DNA of 64,000 nucleotides. Origin: Gammaproteobacteria bacterium. GTDB taxonomy: Bacteria > Pseudomonadota > Gammaproteobacteria > Chromatiales > Chromatiaceae. Positions 1 to 7,661 of the stretch are shown one piece after another (position 1 is the first letter of the stretch; each line of letters starts with the position of its first letter). The notes beneath the pieces were generated by a model. It had not been told where the DNA came from. It did no database searches and saw only the letters and a list, made by a program, of their open reading frames with translations. The stretch is taken from contig JASBTJ010000068.1 of the NCBI GenBank assembly GCA_030148485.1, forward strand, positions 1 through 64,000, given 5' to 3'. Made by a program: the position numbers and the translations under genes.

Positions 1-3
1 GCC

Positions 4-38
4 AAACGAAAAAACCCGCGCACGCGGGCTTTTCGTTT
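4..38. terminator. Bidirectional rho-independent terminator
   Basis: A GC stem (CCCGC at 15-19 with GCGGG at 24-28, loop GCAC) sits inside a second perfect AT-rich arm pair (AAACGAAAA at 4-12 with TTTTCGTTT at 30-38). The A-run on the left and T-run on the right make it usable in both directions. It would end the minus-strand toxin-antitoxin transcript and any plus-strand transcript entering from the left. Confidence 0.8.
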
Positions 39-138
39 GTCGGCTCGGTCGGCGACCGTCCTGCCCTCGGCTGAGCTTCGGGCGTTCGCAAGGGGGCGCG
101 GTTATCTGCTGGAAGCCCTCACGGGGAATATCTGCGCG

Positions 139-672
139 TTATCTGGACGGACCTTTGTACTCAGACTGGCTGGCGAGTGCCGACTGGATATTCCGAATAG
201 TGATCATCAACGTCAAGTCATTGGCTGGAGACTCGTAAAAGCCATGTTTGAGGTAGAATTGGCGAGCGCGTTCATCCAGCGCATGCGCCAACACCGCTCG
301 AATACCAATCTCTTCAGCTGCGCTGACTATGCGCAACAGTGCATCCTTCAATAGACCCGTCCCGACGCCTCGTTTCTTAAAGGATTCGTCAACCGCCAGC
401 CTGCCTATGATGACCACAGGGACCGGGTTCGGCATGTTTCGTTTGACCTTCCCTGGCGCATCGTCACGGTTTACCGACCCGGTAGCCAGCGCACAGTACC
501 CGATGACCCGGTCATCTCCAGCGCAAACCACATAGGTTCTGGCAGACCCACCTATCCGCTGGGTCTTGCGTGATGTTTTCTTGAGCCAGTCGTTGAGGGT
601 CGGTTTCCCACAGTCGAAGGCGTGTATGTCATGATGCTGCGCCAGGGGTTCTGGCGCAGTAATCATTCCCAT
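139..672 (-). CDS. GNAT-family acetyltransferase toxin (TacT/AtaT type)
   Basis: A 177-residue GNAT-fold protein. Around residues 88-105 it has the acetyl-CoA loop, RLAVDESFKKRGVGTG, and near the C-terminus a conserved tyrosine in FYLKHGF. Proteins of this size and motif pattern, encoded directly after a DUF1778 antitoxin, acetylate charged tRNAs and block translation (known for TacT and AtaT). The gene overlaps the end of the antitoxin gene. Starts at 672 or at 666 are both possible, and the latter makes an ATGA overlap with the antitoxin stop. The toxin role rests on family and context; which tRNA is modified cannot be told. Confidence 0.85.
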   Translation of the reverse strand: MGMITAPEPLAQHHDIHAFDCGKPTLNDWLKKTSRKTQRIGGSARTYVVCAGDDRVIGYCALATGSVNRDDAPGKVKRNMPNPVPVVIIGRLAVDESFKKRGVGTGLLKDALLRIVSAAEEIGIRAVLAHALDERARQFYLKHGFYESPANDLTLMITIRNIQSALASQSEYKGPSR

Positions 673-926
673 GGCGCTTTGCGGGCCAGCAGCTTCTGCA
701 ATCCAGGGTTTTCTGCAGGCGGCGTATCGAGCGCTGCGGCAAAGCGCTCAAAACGCGCTGCATCGACAGAGATCAACTGGTGATCCAGGATGACTTCCTC
801 TGCCCGTTGAATTGCCGTTTCCAGTACAAACTCGGTGCGGTTTTGATGCAACAGCTTGGCAGCCCGATCGATCAGACTGCGCACCTGAGGGGCCGCTTTC
901 ATATTAATGGGGACTGACTGGGCCAT
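663..926 (-). CDS. DUF1778 family antitoxin (TacA-like)
   Basis: An 87-residue protein with an N-terminal ribbon-helix-helix-like segment (SVPINMKAAPQVRSLIDRAA) followed by TEFVLETAIQRAEEVI, which is typical of DUF1778 antitoxins. The C-terminal part would wrap the GNAT toxin. A GGAG ribosome binding site lies 8 bases before the ATG. It is the first gene of a two-gene minus-strand operon and is expected to repress its own promoter through the palindromes just upstream, with toxin as co-repressor. Intact and of normal length. Confidence 0.88.
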   Translation of the reverse strand: MAQSVPINMKAAPQVRSLIDRAAKLLHQNRTEFVLETAIQRAEEVILDHQLISVDAARFERFAAALDTPPAENPGLQKLLARKAPWE

Positions 927-950
927 AATGGCGACTCCATGACGATATAC

Positions 951-986
951 CTATCGTATACATAATAGCGTATACCTAATTAGGTA
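951..986 (-). promoter_or_regulatory. Palindromic operator/promoter of the toxin-antitoxin operon
   Basis: The stretch upstream of the antitoxin is AT-rich, unlike its surroundings, and packed with symmetry: GTATAC at 956-961 and again at 970-975, and a perfect 14-base palindrome TACCTAATTAGGTA at 973-986. A -10-like TATTAT (minus strand, 962-967) lies between the two GTATAC boxes. Repeated palindromes are what a ribbon-helix-helix antitoxin needs for cooperative autorepression. The binding itself is inferred. Confidence 0.6.
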
Positions 987-1177
987 CACAAGGACTCCGG
1001 TGCCCAGGCACCAGGGACACGATTGGTGATCTATGTTAATCCAGCAAATGATCACAACCTACTGATTTTATATGTGTTCTTAGATCTCTCCGAAAGCCAC
1101 AGCCGCCCCCATCCGTCGCCAATGGCGGTGCCGCAAAGCGTGTGGTGGAGCGGGTGGGGGCAGCAAATCAACCCTAG

Positions 1178-1327
1178 GGAAGCGCTGAACATGTCCATCC
1201 TGGACTTCTCAGCGCACGCTGCGCTGCAAACGCGGTTTGCAGCTTGCTCCAAAATCAGTCACTTGCAGTGACCGATTTTGGCGGCACCTCCCTGTGCCGC
1301 AGAACCTCTGAATTTTTCAGCGGTTCC
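1178..1327. mobile_element. 150-bp folded MITE-like element with IS5-type ends
   Basis: No gene is seen between 987 and 1387; most of it is this element. Its ends are imperfect inverted repeats: GGAAGCGCTGAAC on the left and, read inward from the right, GGAACCGCTGAAA. It is flanked by CTAG (1174-1177) and TTAG (1328-1331), both fitting the YTAR target of IS5-group elements. Four stem-loops fill the inside: 1182-1215, 1223-1243 (perfect 9-bp stem, loop GCG), 1249-1281 (13 bp with one mismatch) and 1281-1300. The left end resembles the ends at 45772 and 63003. No open frame of interest lies inside, so any movement would depend on a transposase in trans. Confidence 0.6.
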
Positions 1328-1387
1328 TTAGTCGTGCGCCCTTTGCTCACGCGGACTTTCTCACGCCACCAAACGCCAAGCAAAACG

Positions 1388-1576
1388 CTATCGAAACTGG
1401 CGTGTGTCGTCGTGGTAGTGGTAGCCCTGCTCCAGCATGTGGGCCTCCAATTCGGCCCGATCGATCTCCCAACTGGTGACCAGGTCATCCAGATCGGTGT
1501 ATTCGTTGCGCAACTTGGAATTGAGCAGGCTATAGAGCAGGTTCGGGTCCAGGTCCTTGTACCGACTCAGATCCAT
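1388..1576 (-). CDS. DUF4250 domain-containing small protein
   Basis: A 62-residue protein beginning MDLSRYKDLDPNLLYSLLN, with the DUF4250 pattern (LLNSKLRNEY, then the helix-turn-helix-like TSWEIDRAELEAHMLEQGY). I chose the ATG at 1576 because AGAGG stands 8 bases upstream and the family starts there; an upstream ATG at 1639 would add 21 unrelated residues. It follows the radical SAM gene on the same strand after 80 bases, so co-transcription is likely. The function of the family is not known to me. The ELEAHM/HDDTRQF end matches the family closely. Confidence 0.75.
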   Translation of the reverse strand: MDLSRYKDLDPNLLYSLLNSKLRNEYTDLDDLVTSWEIDRAELEAHMLEQGYHYHDDTRQFR

Positions 1577-1656
1577 GGCAGCACCTCTTGATCGATTTTG
1601 CTGCAACCCAGTGTGCCAGCCGGGCACCCGGTTCGTCACTGACGGAACGCAAACCG

Positions 1657-3402
1657 TCAGGCGACGCCGGTCTGGTCCAGTTCGATCAAACGGCGGGTCA
1701 TGTGCAGCCGCACGGGGCTTTCCTCGGTCAACATATGGAACAGATGATGCGGCCCGGTGGCCTTCTCGATCAGCTGATCCAGATCATCGCGCACCTCGGC
1801 GTACAGCTGCGGAATGCGTTGATCGAAGACATTGAGTGCCTTGCAAAACGGATCCTTGCGCAAGCGCGCCATGATGGTGTCCACGCCATCCTGGTAAAGA
1901 TCGCCCAGGCTGATATGCACGGCATTGAACAGGGTCGCCCAGCCGTGGAACCAGAACATCAGATCGATATCGAAACGCTCGCCGGCGGCCGGGCCCTTGG
2001 CCAACACCTCGGTCAGCAGTTCCTTTTCCTTCACCGTCTCACCGGCTTCCAGCAGTTCGGCGCGGCCATAGCCGTCGATGGTGGAACTGGTCATCAAAAT
2101 GGGGGCGTCCGGGAAGCGGTTCAGAATGAAGGTGGCGTCCTTGAGCAACGGGGCCAACTTGTCCGGCGCGTGCGGGTTGCGCTTCATGCGGGCCGAGGGC
2201 GCGGTGGACAGCACCTGGACCTGGTGGCCGCGCTCACCCAGCTCGTTCACCAAGCGGGCAAACACACCCTTGTGCAATACATCCATCGAAAAATTGAGCG
2301 CCGTCTGCTTGTGCAACAAGGCCAACTGGAGTTGCTCGGGGTAGCGCGGCGCGGTCTCGACGATGTTGGCGATCTTGCTGACCGGGATACGCTCCTTCAG
2401 CTTGCCGTGCTTGTCGACGGTGACTTCCTGATGGAATTCATCAAAGCTGATCTGCAACAGGACCTTCGCCTTCGGCCAATGCCCCGGACGGGCCTTGACG
2501 GCATCGGCCATGCCCTTGATGACCCGCTCGGTTTCGGCCTTGTCGTTGGCGAAATCGCCGTTCAGCAGAATGGCGAACGTGGTGACATGCCGCATGGCAC
2601 GGATGCCGTTGTAGAAGGCATCCATGTGCTTGGTCAGATCGCCGCCGGTGAACAGCACGTTGTCGGCAAGCTCATCCACGATCCGGTAGACCTGTTGCGG
2701 ATCGGCCTCGGCCGAGGTCAACGGCCGCCAGATGAACATACAGTGACGACAGGTCTGCGGGCAGCCCATGGCAGGGATGATGCCGGCCTTTGCCAGACGC
2801 GGTCGGTCGCCGGTGAAGCCCGGGTCCGGCAGGGCGTCCACCAGGGCAAGGCGTTGCAGGTCCTCGGGACTGAGCATGTCGCCATAGCGCTCGCGCTCGT
2901 GACGTGCGAGGTCGCCGTAGGCCTTTTTGTAATCCTGGGTGAACAGCCCCAGGCTGTCCCATACCTTGCGAATGCGCTCCACCAGCCGCTCGACATCGCC
3001 GCCCTGGGCCGCCAGCAGTCGCTGCAACTGCCCCTGCTGGGCCGGCCCGCCAGGCGCCGCCCGCAGCCAGTGATCGATATAGCCGCGAATGAAATCGTCC
3101 GCCTCGTCGACCAACAGCAGGTCCATCAACCAACGACGTGCCGGATTGGTGAAGGTCGCCAGCACCTGCTCCCGATAGTCCACATGAACGTCGTGCTGCA
3201 TCCAGTGGAACGCATACAGATAGGTGAGCAGAAACGTCAGATCGTCGCGGTCGGGCCGGTCGCCCAACAACTCGGCCATGGCACCGCCAGTTAGCCGGTT
3301 CACTTCATGTTTGAAGCGCTCGCGCATGCGCGGCAGATAGATGGCCAGCAACTGCTGCTGACTGGCATACATCGGCTGAATGCTGGAAACGACGGCGGAC
3401 AT
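1657..3402 (-). CDS. Radical SAM protein of unknown substrate
   Basis: About 581 residues. Near residue 212 is a CxxxCxxC cluster motif (CPQTCRHCMF), the [4Fe-4S]/SAM site of radical SAM enzymes. Downstream come NVLFTGGDLTKHMDAFY and LLQISFDEFHQEV, which look like the SAM-binding strands of the barrel. Roughly 200 residues before the cluster are alpha-helical and not a standard domain I recognise. No second cysteine cluster of SPASM type is evident. The start is uncertain: ATG 3402 and an in-frame start at 3450 are both open, and neither has a strong ribosome binding site. A DUF4250 gene follows it. I cannot assign the substrate. Confidence 0.8.
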   Translation of the reverse strand: MSAVVSSIQPMYASQQQLLAIYLPRMRERFKHEVNRLTGGAMAELLGDRPDRDDLTFLLTYLYAFHWMQHDVHVDYREQVLATFTNPARRWLMDLLLVDEADDFIRGYIDHWLRAAPGGPAQQGQLQRLLAAQGGDVERLVERIRKVWDSLGLFTQDYKKAYGDLARHERERYGDMLSPEDLQRLALVDALPDPGFTGDRPRLAKAGIIPAMGCPQTCRHCMFIWRPLTSAEADPQQVYRIVDELADNVLFTGGDLTKHMDAFYNGIRAMRHVTTFAILLNGDFANDKAETERVIKGMADAVKARPGHWPKAKVLLQISFDEFHQEVTVDKHGKLKERIPVSKIANIVETAPRYPEQLQLALLHKQTALNFSMDVLHKGVFARLVNELGERGHQVQVLSTAPSARMKRNPHAPDKLAPLLKDATFILNRFPDAPILMTSSTIDGYGRAELLEAGETVKEKELLTEVLAKGPAAGERFDIDLMFWFHGWATLFNAVHISLGDLYQDGVDTIMARLRKDPFCKALNVFDQRIPQLYAEVRDDLDQLIEKATGPHHLFHMLTEESPVRLHMTRRLIELDQTGVA

Positions 3403-3507
3403 GGCGATGGGCGCGACATAGGACGGTGACGATGGCGGCAAACATAGCACAGCGACCGTCGCTGCGGCGGCGATCCGGGCGGCATTTCCCGCTGCACGAC
3501 TAGGGAT

Positions 3508-4656
3508 TTAGGCTCGACGCGAGGCCTTCAGGATCACGAACTTGGCGTTCGACGCAACCAGCTCGACAGCACCGAAGGTCTGCTTCAGGGTGATGTCGTG
3601 GCGCAGGTGACGATTACCGACCACCCATAGCGCCCCGCCGGGGCGCAACGCCCGATGCGCCTGGCGAAACATGCGCAACGCGATATGGTCGCTCACTGCC
3701 TGTTGCTGATGAAACGGCGGGTTGCAGAGCACTAGGTCGACACTGGCCGATACCGCATCCGCCAGGCCGTCACCGACCTGAAAGGACACCGGCCGGGTGC
3801 CTCCCAGCACCGCTGCGACATTGTGTCGCGCCGACGCCACCGCCATGTGGGATTCGTCGACGAAGTGCACCGCCGCATCCGGGTGTCGATGGGCGACCAG
3901 CAAGCCGACCACCCCGTTACCGCACCCCAGATCCACGATGTCACGCGCCGCAGGCAAGGTCGGCAGATGCTGCAGGAAAAATCGCGTGCCGATATCCAGC
4001 CCATCCCGGGAAAACACGTTGGCGTGGTTGCATAGCGTCCAATCGGTTCCCTCTAGGCGATAGCTCACCGGATAGGGATCGACCCCCAAAGGCAGAGCCG
4101 GGTCCGCCATCACACGGATCAGTTTTGCTTTCTTCCATCCGGGTTGGGTATCGGTGGGGCCCAGCACCCGTTCCAATACCTCCCACAGCGACTTCGGCAA
4201 GGCCTTGATCATGCCGGCCACTAGGATTCGCGTGGTCGGCGCAAGCAGCGGTTTCAGTCGCCGCAGCTGCGTCTCCAGTAGGCCCACTACCTTGGGAACC
4301 CGGATCACCACCAGACCCCACGGCGGCGTGGGTTCATCGACGCTGTCGATCAGCCGCACCGCATCCTCAGGCAGGTTGTTGGCGGCCAGATTCAGGCGGG
4401 TGGCCTGCTGGCTCAGCCAGCTGTCCGACCAGGACTGCATCGTCGCGGCACCTGCGCCGGCCAGGGCGACGGCCAGGGCGCCGAAGCTATCGTTCACCAC
4501 CAGCACCCGCAGACCCGGGAGGATATCGCCGATTTCCGTCAGCAGATATTCGTCCGCTGCGTCCCAGGCGCGCAGCAGCTCGCGCCGACGACGGGGCAGC
4601 CTTTGTAGGCTGAAGCGCCCCTGTGGGACGTCGAGTTGTGAATCTGGCGCTGACAC
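3508..4656 (-). CDS. rlmG: 23S rRNA (guanine-N2)-methyltransferase RlmG
   Basis: A 382-residue two-domain methyltransferase. The N-terminal half (RFSLQRLPRRRRELLRAWDAADEYLL) is the degenerate MTase domain of RlmG/RsmC proteins. The C-terminal half has the SAM motif DLGCGNGVVGLL and the catalytic DLVLCNPPFHQQQ (NPPF). RlmG methylates G1835 of 23S rRNA in E. coli. I start it at a GTG at 4656 because GGAG lies 5 bases upstream and the protein then aligns with RlmG at its N-terminus; the frame stays open to 4767. It is divergent from rapA. Confidence 0.88.
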   Translation of the reverse strand: MSAPDSQLDVPQGRFSLQRLPRRRRELLRAWDAADEYLLTEIGDILPGLRVLVVNDSFGALAVALAGAGAATMQSWSDSWLSQQATRLNLAANNLPEDAVRLIDSVDEPTPPWGLVVIRVPKVVGLLETQLRRLKPLLAPTTRILVAGMIKALPKSLWEVLERVLGPTDTQPGWKKAKLIRVMADPALPLGVDPYPVSYRLEGTDWTLCNHANVFSRDGLDIGTRFFLQHLPTLPAARDIVDLGCGNGVVGLLVAHRHPDAAVHFVDESHMAVASARHNVAAVLGGTRPVSFQVGDGLADAVSASVDLVLCNPPFHQQQAVSDHIALRMFRQAHRALRPGGALWVVGNRHLRHDITLKQTFGAVELVASNAKFVILKASRRA

Positions 4657-4795
4657 GAGGACTCCGGAACGTTTGCGCGGGGTGCAGACTCTACACGGCT
4701 GACCGACACGGGCAATCCCTGCTGCTATGCTTATTTGGCCGGTCAATGGCCCGAGCTTCGGATACAATGCAGCGCTTTTTCAGCGACCGACGATC

Positions 4796-7609
4796 TTGAG
4801 CGAGCAAAACCCCCTCTTTCTGCGCGGCCAACGCTGGCTGAGCGACACCCAAAGCGAACTCGGCCTGGGCATCGTCCAGGACGTGGACGCCCGTTGCGTG
4901 CATATGGCGTTTCCCGCCACCGGCGAGATCCGCCTCTACGCCCGCCGCGAGGCCCCGCTCACCCGTGTACGCTTCGATGCCGGCGAACTGATCCTGGACC
5001 AGCACGGCAACGAACTGGCGATCGTACGCGTCGATGAAGCCGACGGCTTGTTGACCTATGTGTGCGAAGGCATGCACGGTGAGACCGTCACCCTGCCCGA
5101 GACCGAGCTGAACGACCATACCCGGCTCAATCGCCCGCAACAGAAATTGCTGTCCGGCCGCATCGATGCCGACACCTGGTTCGACCTGCGTTACCAGACC
5201 TGGCAGCAGACCGCCGCAGAGGCCGTGTCCCCGGTGCGCGGCTTGCTCGGTGCACGCGTCGGACTGATCCCGCATCAGTTGTATGTCGCCCACGAGGTCG
5301 CCTCCCGCCACGCGCCACGGGTGCTGTTGGCCGACGAGGTCGGTTTGGGCAAGACCATCGAGGCCGGCCTGATCCTGCATCGGCTGTTACTGACCGGACG
5401 TATCAAGCGGGTGCTGGTGGTGGTACCCGAACCCCTGCTGCACCAGTGGCTGGTGGAAATGCTGCGGCGTTTCAATCTGCGTTTTGCGTTGTTCGACGAA
5501 GCACGTTTCGACGCCGCCGGCGGCGACGAGGACGAGCACAACGGGACGAACCCCTTCCAGACCGAACAACAAGTGCTCTGCAGCCAGGCCTTGTTGACCC
5601 GCAGACCGGAGATCGCCCGTGCCGCATTGGCCGGAGACTGGGACATGCTGGTCGTGGACGAGGCCCATCACCTGGCGTGGTCGCCGGACGCCTCCAGCCT
5701 GGACTACCAGTTGATCGAAGCGCTCGCGGAACAGACCCCGGGGGTGCTGCTGCTCACCGCCACGCCGGAACAGCTCGGGCGTGCCGGGCACTTCGGCCGC
5801 TTGCGCCTGCTGGACCCGCACCGCTTTCACGATTACCCGGCCTTTGTCGCGGAGGAGCAGCAGTACGCCCCGATTGCCGCGCTGGCGGCCCGCCTGCTCG
5901 ATGGTGACGAAATCGATGCGGCTGATCGCGCGGCGCTGGTCAGTCTGATCGGCGACATGGACGGTTTATCCCCGGACGCACTGATCGACAAGCTGGTCGA
6001 TCGCCATGGCACCGGCCGCGTGCTGCTGCGCAACACCCGGGCCGCCATCGCCGGTTTTCCGGGGCGCGAACTGTTGAGTGCCGAACTGCCCTGGCCCGAC
6101 GCCTACGCGGAGCTGGGCGCCGATCCCCGGGCGCTGGTCACGCCCGAGCAGGTACACGGGCTCGGCTGGACCGACCACGACCCTCGCCTGCCCTGGTTGG
6201 CGGATACCCTCAAGGCCCTGCGCCCGGAGAAGGTGCTGCTGATCTGCGCCCACGCCGACACCGTTCTGGCACTCAAGGAGGCCCTGCTCGCCCGGTACGG
6301 CATCCATGCCGCGGCCTTCCACGAGCATATGGCCATCGTCGAACGCGACCGCGCCGCGGCATTCTTTGCCGACCCTGAGGAAGGCAGCCAGGTGTTGCTC
6401 TGCTCCGAGATCGGCTCGGAGGGACGCAATTTCCAGTTCGCCCACCACCTGGTGCTGTTCGATCTGCCGCTGGACCCGGAATTGCTGGAGCAACGCATCG
6501 GCCGACTCGACCGTATCGGCCAGACCGATACCATTCGCATCCACGTACCCTACCTGAGCAACAGCCCGAGCGCCGTGCTGCACGACTGGTATGCGTTGGG
6601 TCTGGGGGCCTTTCAAGGACCCTGCCCGGCGGCACCGGGCGTGTTCGAGCAGCTCGGCGAGACCTTGATCGACACCCTTGCCGATCCCAGCCGCTGCGGT
6701 GCACTGGTGGCCGAGGCCGCTGCCCTCACCGTGCGCCTGAACGAGGAGCTGGAGGCCGGCCGCGACCGCTTGCTGGAGCTGCACTCCCACCGCCCGGCCG
6801 TATCCGCCCCCCTGGTCGAGGCCATCGAGGCCCAGGAGGCGACCAGTGCCGTGCTCGATTACATGACCCGCTATTGGGACGCCTACGGCGTGGATCACGA
6901 GCCCGGCGCCGGGCAGAGTGCCGTGCTCCATCCAGGCAGCCACATGCTGCACGAATCCTTCCCCGGCCTGCCGGAGGACGGCCTCACGGTCACCTTCGAC
7001 CGCACCAACGCGCTCGCCCATGAAGACCGCGAGTTCCTGACCTGGGAACACCCGATGGTACGCGGCGCCATGGACATGCTCACCAGTTCCGACCTGGGTA
7101 GCGCCGCGCTGATTGCGGTACAGGACCCCCGACTCAAGCCCGGGTCGGTACTGTTGGAACAGCTCTACGTCGCCGAATGCCCGGCACCGCCCGAATTGCA
7201 GATGGCGCGCTATCTGCCGGTCACCTCGCTGCGCTTGTTGATCGACGTGCAGGGCAAAGAACGCAGCGGCGAGTTTCCCTATGAAACGCTGCGCGGCACC
7301 TGCCTGACCCGCAACCGCAAACTGGCGCGCGCCGTGATCAAGTCCCAGGCGGAACGGCTGCCCGCGATGCTCGCTCAAGGTGAACGCATCGCCACCCAGG
7401 CCGCCGTACCGATGGCCGCAGAAGCACGCAACCGGGCGGCAAGCATGCTCGGCCAGGAACTCGAAAGACTGCACGAACTCAACGCCCGACACGCCGGCGT
7501 CAGGGCCGATGAATTGACCCGGCTGGCCGCCGAACAGAAACTGGTCGAACGGCTGGCGGGCAAGCTGCACCTGCGCCTGGACGCCGTGCGCGTGGTCGTC
7601 AGCCACTGA
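4796..7609 (+). CDS. rapA: RNA polymerase-associated ATPase RapA (HepA)
   Basis: A Swi2/Snf2-type ATPase that rides on RNA polymerase and recycles it after termination. The N-terminal RapA domain is recognisable (LFLRGQRWLSDTQSELGLG). Walker A is ADEVGLGKTIEAGL, the DEAH box is VVDEAHHLAW, and helicase motif VI is QRIGRLDRIGQTD. Total about 937 residues, close to the 968 of E. coli. I prefer the TTG at 4796: it matches the family start and lies just after a -10-like TACAAT (4763-4768), whereas the ATG at 4727 would lie upstream of that box. The ribosome binding site is weak in either case. Confidence 0.93.
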   Translation: MSEQNPLFLRGQRWLSDTQSELGLGIVQDVDARCVHMAFPATGEIRLYARREAPLTRVRFDAGELILDQHGNELAIVRVDEADGLLTYVCEGMHGETVTLPETELNDHTRLNRPQQKLLSGRIDADTWFDLRYQTWQQTAAEAVSPVRGLLGARVGLIPHQLYVAHEVASRHAPRVLLADEVGLGKTIEAGLILHRLLLTGRIKRVLVVVPEPLLHQWLVEMLRRFNLRFALFDEARFDAAGGDEDEHNGTNPFQTEQQVLCSQALLTRRPEIARAALAGDWDMLVVDEAHHLAWSPDASSLDYQLIEALAEQTPGVLLLTATPEQLGRAGHFGRLRLLDPHRFHDYPAFVAEEQQYAPIAALAARLLDGDEIDAADRAALVSLIGDMDGLSPDALIDKLVDRHGTGRVLLRNTRAAIAGFPGRELLSAELPWPDAYAELGADPRALVTPEQVHGLGWTDHDPRLPWLADTLKALRPEKVLLICAHADTVLALKEALLARYGIHAAAFHEHMAIVERDRAAAFFADPEEGSQVLLCSEIGSEGRNFQFAHHLVLFDLPLDPELLEQRIGRLDRIGQTDTIRIHVPYLSNSPSAVLHDWYALGLGAFQGPCPAAPGVFEQLGETLIDTLADPSRCGALVAEAAALTVRLNEELEAGRDRLLELHSHRPAVSAPLVEAIEAQEATSAVLDYMTRYWDAYGVDHEPGAGQSAVLHPGSHMLHESFPGLPEDGLTVTFDRTNALAHEDREFLTWEHPMVRGAMDMLTSSDLGSAALIAVQDPRLKPGSVLLEQLYVAECPAPPELQMARYLPVTSLRLLIDVQGKERSGEFPYETLRGTCLTRNRKLARAVIKSQAERLPAMLAQGERIATQAAVPMAAEARNRAASMLGQELERLHELNARHAGVRADELTRLAAEQKLVERLAGKLHLRLDAVRVVVSH

Positions 7610-7661
7610 ACACCCACCAAACCGGACTCAAATTCGCCAAGCAGCGGCCGTCAAACCTACC

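Noticed and set aside
999-1012. GGTGCC/GGCACC palindrome as a terminator
   Set aside because: Only a 6-bp stem with a 2-base loop and no T-run.
1023-1388. Short frames (66-115 codons) in the gap before DUF4250
   Set aside because: They cross the hairpin-rich element, lack ribosome sites and have unordered composition.
5966-7606. Long antisense reading frame over rapA (546 codons)
   Set aside because: High-GC shadow frame with low-complexity residues; RapA on the other strand is unambiguous. The same holds for the long frames opposite the radical SAM gene, mutL, ureC and urtAB.
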